Both the position numbers and the translations under genes were made by a program. 9,927 bases of DNA, from NCBI GenBank assembly GCA_023230425.1, contig JALNXI010000067.1, positions 1 through 9,927 on the forward strand, read 5' to 3'. This stretch comes from Methanoculleus sp. (GTDB lineage Archaea; Halobacteriota; Methanomicrobia; Methanomicrobiales; Methanoculleaceae). Positions 1 through 7,136 of the stretch are shown here, piece after piece (the stretch's first letter is position 1; each line of letters begins with the position of its first letter). The notes beneath the pieces are model-generated. The model saw only the letters and a list, made by a program, of their open reading frames with translations. It made no database searches and had not been told where the DNA came from.

Positions 1-892
1 GGCGCCGGATGAACTCATCCGCGACCGACTCGTAGACATAAAGTCTTTTTACCGCCGTGCAGACCTGCCCGCAGTTGTAGAACCGCCCCCTGACGGCCCC
101 CTCGACCGCCATCGGTATATCGGCATCATCCGCGACGATCATGGGATCGCTCCCCCCGAGTTCCAGTGTGAGCCGCTTCAGTGCCGGCGCAGCGTCCAGG
201 GCGACCTGCCTCCCGGTCCCGGCCTCGCCGGTGAACGAGACCTTCCGAACGCCCGGGTTCCGCGCGATCTCCCGGCCGACCGTCTCCCCCGGTCCGGTGA
301 CGACGTTCAGGACACCGGGAGGAAGTCCGGCACCCTCGAGGATCTCCGCAAGTTTTGTGCAGGTCAGCGGGGCCGTCGTCGCAGGTTTCAGGACCACGGT
401 GTTCCCCGCCGTCAGGGCCGGGCCGATCTTCCAGCCCATAATGATCGCCGGCATGTTCCAGGGGATGATCGCGCCGCAGATGCCCAGCGGCCGTCTCTGG
501 ACAATGGTGCGGCCGTAGCCCCTGAGGTCCATGAACTCTCCCCGCTCCCCCGCGGAGAGGGCATGATAGTACTCGAGGATGTTTGCGAACCCGTTGATCT
601 CGTCGACCGCCTCACGGATGGGCTTCCCCTGCTCGGCCGTCAGGAGCGCCGCAAGGTCGGTGTTCCTGCGGCGCACCTCCTCTGCGGCGAAGAAGAGGAC
701 CTTCGCCCGGTCTCTCGGACGTCTGGCCGACCAGTCCGCGAACGCCTCCCCGGCGGCCTCCACAGCCCATCGAACGTCATCCTCGCCGCCGAGCGGTGCT
801 TCCCCGATCACGTCCCCCGTTGCGGGGTTACGCACCGAAAACGTCTTCCCGGAGACCGCGTCGCGCCACTCGCCGTTGATCAGCAGTTTCAT
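1..892 (-). CDS. NAD(P)-dependent aldehyde dehydrogenase, C-terminus cut by window edge
   Basis: Oxidises an aldehyde to the carboxylate with NAD(P)+; cytoplasmic. The 297 residues present open with MKLLINGEWRDAVSGKTF, followed by the typical NPATGDVIGEAP segment. ALDH-superfamily residues are all visible: Asn146 in IIPWNMP, cofactor-binding Lys169 in LKPAT, the FTGEAGTG nucleotide loop at 220-227, general-base Glu244 in LELGGSDP, and nucleophile Cys278 in FYNCGQVCTA. Their spacing matches the family. Usual length is about 470-480 residues, so roughly 180 C-terminal residues lie beyond position 1. The ATG at 892 is the first possible start because an in-frame stop lies 12 nt upstream (902-904). 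No good Shine-Dalgarno is seen. It follows the MFS gene by 39 nt on the same strand, so it may be the last gene of that run. The family resembles succinate-semialdehyde or lactaldehyde dehydrogenases, but the substrate cannot be read from the sequence. Confidence 0.93.
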   Translation of the reverse strand, partial: MKLLINGEWRDAVSGKTFSVRNPATGDVIGEAPLGGEDDVRWAVEAAGEAFADWSARRPRDRAKVLFFAAEEVRRRNTDLAALLTAEQGKPIREAVDEINGFANILEYYHALSAGERGEFMDLRGYGRTIVQRRPLGICGAIIPWNMPAIIMGWKIGPALTAGNTVVLKPATTAPLTCTKLAEILEGAGLPPGVLNVVTGPGETVGREIARNPGVRKVSFTGEAGTGRQVALDAAPALKRLTLELGGSDPMIVADDADIPMAVEGAVRGRFYNCGQVCTAVKRLYVYESVADEFIRR

Positions 893-931
893 GCGGTGAT
901 CCTATGGACGGGGATGGTAATATGCGCTCTG

Positions 932-1999
932 TCACCCCGGGTACCCGCACCGGCACCTGCCGATCGTAACCGTCATCACCGCCGCCATCCCGGCAAGCAG
1001 GAGAAAAGCAGTCAGGAAACTGAACTCTCCCGCGACCAGCCCGGCAAAGGCGGAGAGAAACGTAAATCCGGCGTAGGTTGCGGTGTTGAAGAGCCCGGTC
1101 ATAACGCCCTGCTGGATCTGTGTCTCTGCAAGGAACGCGAGCACTGCAACGATGATCACCCCGGAAAGAGCACCGATGACAGGGAGAGCATAGGGCGTAA
1201 CGTAACCCGCCACGACCGCCCCGGCCATGAGGAGCGCGGAGACCCGGATGGTCGGGGCAGGACGGAGATCGAGGCGGGGAGCGACGAGCACGGCAACAAT
1301 AGTCGCGATATTGATCGTCGCGAGTTGAAGAGCAAGGACCGACGGATCGCTTCCTGTGTATCCCGGGTAGAGAGCCGCTACCGCCCCGGTCATCCCCACA
1401 AGGACGGCTGCCGCGGCAAAGAGCCAGAAGTAGTTCCGGACGATCAGGGGAAGATCGGCTCTCGCAAAACCGTCACGCCCGCTCTCCCTGATGAGGACGC
1501 TCATCCCGAGTGCGGGGATGGTGAGCGCCGTAAAGAAAGCAATCCCCGCAAGATGGCTTCCGAAGACGACGTCAAGCCATCCTGCGGCAAGGAGACCCAC
1601 GACCAGGCCCAGGTTCTGGGCCGCCATGACGTACCCGCTGATCTGCCCGGATGACGGATGCGAGTTTGCCCACGCGAGCGCCGCCGAGAGAAAGAGCCCG
1701 GCCCCGATCCCCTCGACCCCCCGGAAGACGAGGAGCAGCAGGCCTGACGGGAAGAGCAGGATGAGGATCCCGCTTGCGATGGTCAGAAGAAGCCCGGCAC
1801 GGATGAGCGGCACGCGACCGATCCGGTCGCTTGCTATCCCTGCCGGGAGCACCGTAACGAACGTGCCCAAAAAGTATGCGGCGTAGACCGCACCCTGCAT
1901 CGCTGCCCCTTCTGCAAAATCAGGGAGCACCGGGACGACGGCGTTCGAGAGCGCCATCACCACGAATATACCGAGGAGAATGGGCAGGTTCCGCGGCAT
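932..1999 (-). CDS. Major facilitator superfamily transporter
   Basis: A 355-residue integral membrane protein, mostly hydrophobic, with the pattern of a 12-segment secondary transporter. The first segment lies near residues 5-25. The MFS motif A in the loop between segments 2 and 3 is GIASDRIGRVPLIR at 54-67, and a motif-B-like FRGVEGIGAG lies at 92-101. A polar central loop (RESGRDGFARAD, about 171-182) separates the two halves. It is slightly shorter than the usual 380-420 residues. The C-terminus ends in an Arg/Cys-rich tail (GRCRCGYPG). The start ATG at 1999 lies 2 nt after the fttA stop codon, with TAAGG overlapping that stop, so translation is probably coupled to fttA. The substrate is unknown; drug/sugar efflux-type MFS is the nearest description. 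The pairing with fttA suggests co-transcription rather than shared function. Confidence 0.9.
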   Translation of the reverse strand: MPRNLPILLGIFVVMALSNAVVPVLPDFAEGAAMQGAVYAAYFLGTFVTVLPAGIASDRIGRVPLIRAGLLLTIASGILILLFPSGLLLLVFRGVEGIGAGLFLSAALAWANSHPSSGQISGYVMAAQNLGLVVGLLAAGWLDVVFGSHLAGIAFFTALTIPALGMSVLIRESGRDGFARADLPLIVRNYFWLFAAAAVLVGMTGAVAALYPGYTGSDPSVLALQLATINIATIVAVLVAPRLDLRPAPTIRVSALLMAGAVVAGYVTPYALPVIGALSGVIIVAVLAFLAETQIQQGVMTGLFNTATYAGFTFLSAFAGLVAGEFSFLTAFLLLAGMAAVMTVTIGRCRCGYPG

Positions 2000-2001
2000 C
2001 C

Positions 2002-3894
2002 TTAGATCATACGGTAGGTCTCGAGGTTCATGGGAGAATGCGTCTCGATACGGTACCGTTTGTAGATGGAACTTGCAAGATCGATCGTCTTGTTCTCATC
2101 ACCGTGGATGGTGAAGATCTTCTCGGGGCGCGGCTGAAGATGGGCGACGTAGTTCATCAGCTGCTTCCGGTCGGAGTGGCCGGAGAACCCGTCGCTCGTG
2201 GCGATCTCGAGGTTGATCACGATCGTCTCGCGCCACCCAAGCGGGATCTCCCGCCATCCTTTCTGGATACGCCGCCCGAGTGTCCCCTCCGCCTGGTAAC
2301 CGACGAAAACGAGCGCGTTGCGCTCGTCGGGCCCGAGAGCCTTGAGGTACTCCATCACCGGCCCGCCGTTTAACATACCGCTCGTGGTGATGATGACGCA
2401 GGGGTCGCCCGAGATCACCTTCTCCCGGAGAACCGGCGAGTCCACCTGAACAAAGGCCTCGGCAAGGAAGGGGTTCAACCCTTCGCGGAAGATCTGGTTC
2501 CGGAGATCGCTGTTGAGGTACTCCGGATAGGTCGTGTGGATCGCCGTCGCTTCCCGTATCATGCCGTCGAGGTAGATCTTCACCGGCGGTATCTTCTGCT
2601 TCCGGATCCCCTCTTCGAGGGCGAGCATGACCTCCTGCGACCGCCCGACGGCGAACGCGGGGATGATCACCTTGCCGCCGCGCTGGATCGTCGTCGAAAC
2701 CGTCTCGTAGAGTTTCTCTTCCGCGTCTTTCCTCTGCGGCTGGATATCGTTCGCCCCGCCGTAGGTGCTCTCCATGAAGAGGGCTTCAAGGCGGGGGAAG
2801 GACGACACCGCCGGAGAGAAGAGCCTTGTCTTCTGGTAATTGAAGTCCCCGGTGAACGCGATGTTGTAGAGACCTTCCCCGATATGGAAGTGCGCGATGG
2901 CCGACCCGAGGATGTGCCCCGCGTTATGGAAGGTGAGCTTGATATCGGGGGCGATGTCGGTCACGCTGCCGTAATTGAGGGTGATGGAGTGCTTCATGTA
3001 GGTCCGCACCTCATTCGAGGTGTAGGGGATCTTATCCGTCTCCTTCCGGACAACGTCCAGGTAGTCGAGCTGGAGCATCGTCGAGAGGTCCCTCGTCGGC
3101 GGGGTCGAGTAGACCGGCCCCTCGTAACCGTACTTAAAGAGGAGGGGGACAAGAGCACAGTGGTCAAGGTGCGCGTGGGTGAGCACCACTGCGTCGAGCG
3201 AGTCGAGCGGATAAATCTCGGGCACGTAGAGGTACGGCGTCCCGTTCGCGACGTTGCCCGGCTTCTCACCGCAGTCCACCAGAACCTTGCTCTCCGGCGT
3301 CGAGATCAGGAACGCGGCACGGCCGACCTCGCGGCAGCACCCGAGCGTCGTGACCCGCAGCCACTGATCTTTGCTCGTGGTCTCCCGGTGGATGCGGTGG
3401 CCGATCTTTCGCAGGAATGCCTTTCGCTCATCCTTCACCGACCGCAGATACGTGCGGATCTGCTTCACCGTCGAACTCTCGATGGGCGGTGTCCGGACCA
3501 CCTTCGGCGTCCAGCCGATCTGCTTGGTGATCTCCCGGAGCGTTATGCCGTTCTTGCCGATGACCACGCCGGGCTTCTCCGCCTCGATCAGGACCTCGCC
3601 CGTCTCCGGGTCGAAGAAGAGGTCGGAGATCCCTGCGTTCTCCGGCACAACGGCCCGGATCTCCTGGGCCGCCCGTTCCGGGTCTTCAAGGATATTCGGG
3701 CGCACGACGATGCGCTTACGCAGGTCGCGTGCCAGTATTTTTATCAGGTCCGCCTGATCAGCGAACTGTTTCGGATCATCGGTATAGATTACCAGCTCAG
3801 GCCCTTCGAATTCGACGTCTGATATCGTAATCCCACTGGGAACAATCTTGTTGATCTGCTCCTTAAGTTCCCGAAGTTTCTCTTCAATCACCAT
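2002..3894 (-). CDS. fttA: aCPSF1/FttA: KH-domain beta-CASP ribonuclease, transcription termination factor
   Basis: Archaeal homologue of eukaryotic CPSF73. In euryarchaea aCPSF1/FttA cleaves nascent RNA after U-rich tracts and terminates transcription; it also has exonuclease activity. The 630 residues are laid out as follows: an N-terminal KH-like region (about 1-70), a second KH domain with the GKNG loop at 113-116, a metallo-beta-lactamase domain from about 180, a beta-CASP insertion (about 385-560), and the C-terminal MBL return. Zinc ligands are intact: HAHLDH at 240-245, His327 in NAGH, Asp350 in FTGD. The beta-CASP motifs are Glu375 (MEST), His573 (SGHSD) and His597 (IHGDE). The length equals the family norm. 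The ATG at 3894 gives the expected start (MVIEEKLRELKEQI). It begins 20 nt after psmB and is probably co-transcribed with it. A U6 tract in that gap is described separately. Confidence 0.97.
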   Translation of the reverse strand: MVIEEKLRELKEQINKIVPSGITISDVEFEGPELVIYTDDPKQFADQADLIKILARDLRKRIVVRPNILEDPERAAQEIRAVVPENAGISDLFFDPETGEVLIEAEKPGVVIGKNGITLREITKQIGWTPKVVRTPPIESSTVKQIRTYLRSVKDERKAFLRKIGHRIHRETTSKDQWLRVTTLGCCREVGRAAFLISTPESKVLVDCGEKPGNVANGTPYLYVPEIYPLDSLDAVVLTHAHLDHCALVPLLFKYGYEGPVYSTPPTRDLSTMLQLDYLDVVRKETDKIPYTSNEVRTYMKHSITLNYGSVTDIAPDIKLTFHNAGHILGSAIAHFHIGEGLYNIAFTGDFNYQKTRLFSPAVSSFPRLEALFMESTYGGANDIQPQRKDAEEKLYETVSTTIQRGGKVIIPAFAVGRSQEVMLALEEGIRKQKIPPVKIYLDGMIREATAIHTTYPEYLNSDLRNQIFREGLNPFLAEAFVQVDSPVLREKVISGDPCVIITTSGMLNGGPVMEYLKALGPDERNALVFVGYQAEGTLGRRIQKGWREIPLGWRETIVINLEIATSDGFSGHSDRKQLMNYVAHLQPRPEKIFTIHGDENKTIDLASSIYKRYRIETHSPMNLETYRMI

Positions 3895-3906
3895 TAAAAT
3901 CGTCCT

Positions 3907-3912
3907 AAAAAA
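3907..3912 (-). terminator. U6 tract between psmB and fttA
   Basis: The minus-strand RNA has six consecutive U residues 3 nt after the psmB stop codon and 13 nt before the fttA start. U-rich tracts are the established termination and cleavage signal used by FttA. Six is the low end of what is effective, so this may be an attenuating site rather than a full terminator. It could equally be chance. Confidence 0.3.
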
Positions 3913-3914
3913 TG

Positions 3915-4559
3915 TCAGGGTGTCTGGAGGGCCACAGATGGCCTTTGCAACCCGCTCTCTATCTGTTCTTCGTATTTGTCTTTCGTTATCACGACCACCA
4001 TGATCTCCTCTCCGGATGCGGAGTCACGGCGCATCGCCGACCGGACAGCGCGGACGGCGAGGTCCTTCGCCTCGTCTTCCTTCATGCCCGGGCGGTACTG
4101 GTCTTCGAGCACACCATAGGCAAAGGGAGATCCCGAGCCGGTGGCGACGATATCCTCTTCTCTGGTCGCCCCGCCCATGGCGTCGACGGAGTAGACGCTC
4201 GGCCCCGATTCGTCGAACCCGCCCATCAGGAGCTGGACGTAGTAGGGGTAGTAGCGGTTCTGGTTCAAGTAGTTCGAGAGCAGGGTCGATGCCGCACCGA
4301 CAGACATGGTTTTGCCGCGACGCATCTCGAAGAGGTTGCACTCGACCTGCAGAATCCGGACCAGCTGCTGCGCGTCTCCGACGCCGCCGGCAGTGGTCAG
4401 GCCGATCCTGGGCGTAATCTGGTAGATCTTCTTGGCACGCTTGCTCGCGATCATGTTCCCCATCGTCGCCCGCATCTCTGTTGCAAGGACTACGCCTCCG
4501 TTGAAGATCAGTCCTACCGTGGTTGTACCTTTCATAATTTGCTCTGAAATATCAAGCAT
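3915..4559 (-). CDS. psmB: 20S proteasome beta subunit, precursor
   Basis: Catalytic subunit of the archaeal 20S proteasome, an N-terminal threonine protease that degrades unfolded proteins in the cytoplasm. The 214-residue precursor has an 11-residue propeptide (MLDISEQIMKG) cleaved before TTTVG, exposing nucleophile Thr12 (mature Thr1). Glu28 corresponds to mature position 17, where the Thermoplasma enzyme also has Glu, and Lys44 is mature Lys33. The GSGSP loop (141-145) and the RRDSASGEE segment (177-185) supply the conserved Ser and Asp near the active site. The C-terminus continues past the usual KYEE helix with a short tail ending SVALQTP. The ATG at 4559 is preceded by GGGGTG with 5 nt spacing, a good Shine-Dalgarno. 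The alpha subunit is not in the window. It probably heads the transcript that includes fttA. Confidence 0.97.
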   Translation of the reverse strand: MLDISEQIMKGTTTVGLIFNGGVVLATEMRATMGNMIASKRAKKIYQITPRIGLTTAGGVGDAQQLVRILQVECNLFEMRRGKTMSVGAASTLLSNYLNQNRYYPYYVQLLMGGFDESGPSVYSVDAMGGATREEDIVATGSGSPFAYGVLEDQYRPGMKEDEAKDLAVRAVRSAMRRDSASGEEIMVVVITKDKYEEQIESGLQRPSVALQTP

Positions 4560-4633
4560 TGAAGCACCCCTAAAACCATTAAAACGCTTTGCCTCGCTGA
4601 AAAGCGGTTAAGCGTATAGCGATATCATAAAAC

Positions 4634-4643
4634 ATAAATTTAT
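4634..4643 (-). promoter_or_regulatory. psmB: Candidate TATA box for psmB
   Basis: A 10-bp palindrome, ATAAATTTAT, is the best box-A match in the AT-rich 143-nt gap between the CBS gene and psmB. On the minus strand it would place initiation near 4612, giving a leader of about 50 nt. Inside that leader, CGCTTT (4585-4590) can pair with AAAGCG (4601-4606) to form a small hairpin. This is inferred from spacing and composition only. TTTATGATATC just downstream is an alternative box. Confidence 0.4.
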
Positions 4644-4703
4644 CGTCGTACTGGACAACAGCACGATACGATAACTATCCCTATGTTATATGAATGTTGC
4701 CCC

Positions 4704-5564
4704 TTAATTCTTTCGTAAGCCCTGCTGGTCCGGCAACAGAGCTTTGATCAACTCCCGGTCGAAGAGCATAGCAATGAGCCGCTTGTTTCCGTTGACCACA
4801 GGGAGCTGGTCGACCCGGGCACGCCTCATCTTCAGTGCGCATTCGCCGACATCCGCGTTGATGGGAACGGCGAGGACGTTCTTGACCATCGCATTCTTTA
4901 CGGGGATCGGGAGGAGCTGGATCCTTGAGATACCGTAACTGATGGTATGCATATCCCGGATGCTCTCCCAGGTCCACTCGTCGTCGTCTGTACCGTTTGA
5001 GAAGTCGCTGACCTCGACGCCGTCCTCGATGCAGGTATGCCTGATGAGGTCCCGCTCCGATATGATGCCGGTGAGCGTGCCGTCCTCCATCAGGATGGGA
5101 ATGGCATCGTAGCCCGAGATCTCGAGGACCCTCCCGACGAGCGAGAGAGGCGTATCCTCCCAGAGAGCATAGGTCTTGCTGACATAGTTGTCTCTAATCG
5201 GCACAGCGAGGCGCATCTGGGCGATGGCGCCGATGAGGTCGGCCACGCTGATGATCCCGATCATAGACCTGTCCTCCACAACCGGGAGCCTTCTGATGTT
5301 ATGCCGCACCATCAACTGGGCTGCTTCCGTGATGGGGGCGTCCGGTCTGATGATGACCGGATCAGGCGTCATCAGGAGCCCGAGCTGGGTCTCTTCCGCT
5401 TTACGGAGGAGATCCTTACGGGTGATGATGCCGACGAGTTCGCCGCTCTTGAGGACCGGCACGCCACTTATGCCCGTGCGTTTCAGTATACGCAGGACGT
5501 CGTCCCGATTTCCGGGGATCTCAACACAGACGACGTCGGTCACCATAAAGTCCCGGACGAGCAT
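4704..5564 (-). CDS. Four-CBS-domain protein, probable ligand-sensing regulator
   Basis: The 286 residues consist almost entirely of cystathionine-beta-synthase (CBS) repeats. CBS pairs (Bateman modules) bind adenine nucleotides or SAM and act as energy or metabolite sensors. CBS1 spans about 1-56 (MLVRDFMVTDVV to GIITRKDLLRKA). CBS2 is about 62-115 (LLMTPDPVII to GIISVADLIGAI), CBS3 about 122-177 (GIISERDLIRH) and CBS4 about 222-277 (VKNAMVKNV to FDRELIKAL). An acidic linker between CBS3 and CBS4 (about 178-215, with GTDDDEWTWES) separates the last repeat. There is no transmembrane, DNA-binding or catalytic domain, so it is a stand-alone sensor. The ATG at 5564 starts at the expected first residue; it follows the usp stop by 14 nt and no clear Shine-Dalgarno is seen. 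The adjacent ATP-binding Usp gene suggests both respond to energy state, which is inference. Confidence 0.92.
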   Translation of the reverse strand: MLVRDFMVTDVVCVEIPGNRDDVLRILKRTGISGVPVLKSGELVGIITRKDLLRKAEETQLGLLMTPDPVIIRPDAPITEAAQLMVRHNIRRLPVVEDRSMIGIISVADLIGAIAQMRLAVPIRDNYVSKTYALWEDTPLSLVGRVLEISGYDAIPILMEDGTLTGIISERDLIRHTCIEDGVEVSDFSNGTDDDEWTWESIRDMHTISYGISRIQLLPIPVKNAMVKNVLAVPINADVGECALKMRRARVDQLPVVNGNKRLIAMLFDRELIKALLPDQQGLRKN

Positions 5565-5578
5565 CTGCTGAGGTGAGG

Positions 5579-6007
5579 TTATGATCTCACCACCGTGGTC
5601 GTAATGGGGCTGTTTTGCACGACGTAGTCGGTCACACTCCCGAGGAGAAGCCGATCGACGCCGCTCTTACCGTAGGACCCGAGGACGATGAGGTCGATTC
5701 CCAACTCTTCGGCAAGGGAGACGATCTGGGAGCCCGCGTGCCCCTGCCGGAGGTGCGTGGTAAGCGAAATACCCGCCGCATCTGCCTTCTTTCGCGCGGA
5801 TTCAAGGATCTCCTCGCCTTCCTTCTGCAAAACACTGTAGATTACTTCGAGTGTGTTGTCCATGGGAAGAGATGAAAAGAGCCCGGATTCAACCACATAA
5901 ACGACATGAACTTTGGCGTTCCATGCGCCGGCTTCCTCGATAGCTGCCTCTAAAGCACGACTGGCCGGTTCGGAACCATCTATAGCAACAAGTATCTTAC
6001 GGAACAT
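5579..6007 (-). CDS. Universal stress protein UspA family, ATP-binding type
   Basis: Single Usp domain of 142 residues, the standard family size, expected to form cytoplasmic dimers. It begins MFRKILVAIDGSEPASRAL, with the nucleotide-contacting Asp10 after the first strand. The ATP-binding loop G-2x-G-9x-G-S is intact: Gly110, Gly113, Gly123 and Ser124 in VLGSYGKSGVDRLLLGSVTD, so this member should bind ATP. The start is taken as ATG 6007, which puts the first strand at the usual distance from the N-terminus. Two GTG codons 6 and 9 nt upstream (6013, 6016) would add only Met-Val-Cys or less, and a GGTG lies just before the ATG. It is 36 nt downstream of the amidohydrolase stop and 14 nt upstream of the CBS gene, so the three are probably co-transcribed. 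The physiological role of Usp proteins is generally undefined. Confidence 0.93.
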   Translation of the reverse strand: MFRKILVAIDGSEPASRALEAAIEEAGAWNAKVHVVYVVESGLFSSLPMDNTLEVIYSVLQKEGEEILESARKKADAAGISLTTHLRQGHAGSQIVSLAEELGIDLIVLGSYGKSGVDRLLLGSVTDYVVQNSPITTTVVRS

Positions 6008-6043
6008 ACACACCACGCAGAACAGATACTTCTTATCTCGTTT

Positions 6044-7090
6044 CTATTGCAGGGTTAAAACATTTTGGCCAATGGATGAAGAATCCAGCCGCTTTACTAT
6101 GGTCGCCAGGATATCTTTGCTGAAGGAGAGGTTGCCTTTTGCCGGGTTTATGACCAGGAAATGCGCTTCCTGCCCCGTCTCCAGGTACCCGGGCCGACCG
6201 GCGAGCCCGGCCCCGGATATTGCGGCACGCAGGACCTCGTCAGGTGGCGCGCGGTAGACGGTTGCGGTAAAAGCCATCTCCTGGAGCAGGTTGGGTTGAA
6301 CAAACATCACGTTGTCCGTCCCGAGATAGAACCTGCCTCCAAGTTCGAGTATGCGCGCTATCGGCGGGTGGGCCGGCGACGCCGTAACCCCAAGCAGCCA
6401 GTTCGATCTCGGGCAGATGGCGATGGGGATCGCCATATCGACTATCTGCCGGAGTTGCGCGTCTGTCGCGTGGGTGCAGTGGACGAGCAGGTCGGGCTCA
6501 AACGCAAGCGCCTCGTCGATATCGTCCGGGTTCTTCTCCCCGGCATGGAAGGCGACGAGCCGGCCGGCCCGCCGGGCCTCCCTGACAACCTCTTCGGCGT
6601 TCGCCACGTCATGGACACTGCTGATGCCCGCCCCGTCGCTCACCTGCTCCCCGCCTTCGCGGCCGAGGATGACGGGCCGGCAGTCGAGCCCGGCCGCAGC
6701 CTCGCGGAGCGCTGCCACACCGGCGGCTCCCCCTTCCCTGAAGTCGGCAAACCCGGCCGTTCCGGTCGCGATCATCGCGATAATGCTCGACTGCATCCCA
6801 CGGACGAGTTCCGCCCGCGGCGTTGCCGCAAGGATCCTGTGCTTTAAGCCGTTTGGGGGTTTGACGAGTTCAGCGAGGCTGCCCCGGGCAGGGAGGTCCA
6901 TCGCAACGGTGTCGCCGAGATGCGTATGGGCATTGAAGAAGGCGGGCACGATCCACCGGTCCGGCGTTCCCGGGTAAGGCTCTATCGCGGTGATGATACC
7001 TCCCGAGATGGTGATACTCACATCCTCTTCGAGAAGGTCTTCGCCGAGGAGTGCCCGGCCGGTGACGACATACGGTGTGACTTCCTGCAT
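6044..7090 (-). CDS. Metal-dependent amidohydrolase/deaminase-like protein, substrate unknown
   Basis: Amidohydrolase-superfamily TIM-barrel enzyme, likely a hydrolase or deaminase of a nitrogen heterocycle or amide. With ATG 7090 as start it has 348 residues. The metal-site residues are all present: the HxH pair His55 and His57 in FFNAHTHLGD, His182 in VAFHAGE, His204/His207 in VHCTHATD, and Asp259 in YLGTDN. An N-terminal beta-sandwich (about 1-45) and its C-terminal return flank the barrel. The pattern is closest to the chlorohydrolase/SsnA/cytosine-deaminase-like branch, but it is shorter than the usual 400-450 residues. A TTG at 7120 would add ten residues but lies across the TATA element, so ATG 7090 is preferred; an AGGT sits 10-13 nt upstream. 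It diverges from Sec61-beta and heads the usp/CBS run. No neighbour reveals the substrate. Confidence 0.88.
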   Translation of the reverse strand: MQEVTPYVVTGRALLGEDLLEEDVSITISGGIITAIEPYPGTPDRWIVPAFFNAHTHLGDTVAMDLPARGSLAELVKPPNGLKHRILAATPRAELVRGMQSSIIAMIATGTAGFADFREGGAAGVAALREAAAGLDCRPVILGREGGEQVSDGAGISSVHDVANAEEVVREARRAGRLVAFHAGEKNPDDIDEALAFEPDLLVHCTHATDAQLRQIVDMAIPIAICPRSNWLLGVTASPAHPPIARILELGGRFYLGTDNVMFVQPNLLQEMAFTATVYRAPPDEVLRAAISGAGLAGRPGYLETGQEAHFLVINPAKGNLSFSKDILATIVKRLDSSSIGQNVLTLQ

Positions 7091-7105
7091 CTCTCTGGAC
7101 CTTTG

Positions 7106-7116
7106 TTTTATATATT
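7106..7116. promoter_or_regulatory. Shared TATA element between Sec61-beta and the amidohydrolase
   Basis: TTTTATATATT fits the archaeal box-A consensus on the plus strand and, read as AATATATAAAA, is also a good TATA on the minus strand. On the plus strand its centre is about 26 nt before the Sec61-beta ATG at 7137, the normal TATA-to-initiation distance, so that mRNA would be leaderless or nearly so. On the minus strand the amidohydrolase ATG (7090) is about 21 nt from the centre, slightly short for the same box. Confidence 0.6.
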
Positions 7117-7136
7117 GCAAGGGAGAATATTTCTAT

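Noticed and set aside
893..931. Separate promoter for the ALDH gene
   Set aside because: The 39-nt gap has no TATA-like box with usable spacing; read-through from the MFS gene is simpler.
563..1654. 363-codon open frame on the plus strand
   Set aside because: It is antisense to the clear ALDH and MFS genes; its product is rich in Arg, Asp, Gly and Pro with no recognisable domain, typical of shadow frames in GC-rich DNA.
2536..3822. 428-codon open frame on the plus strand
   Set aside because: Antisense to fttA, whose motifs are all intact; the product is a low-information Arg/Asp/Val-rich string.
5579..6016. Usp start at GTG 6016
   Set aside because: It would add Met-Val-Cys before the natural MFRKILVAIDGS start; ATG 6007 fits the family better.
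6161..6847. 228-codon open frame on the plus strand
   Set aside because: Antisense to the amidohydrolase; product shows no family features.
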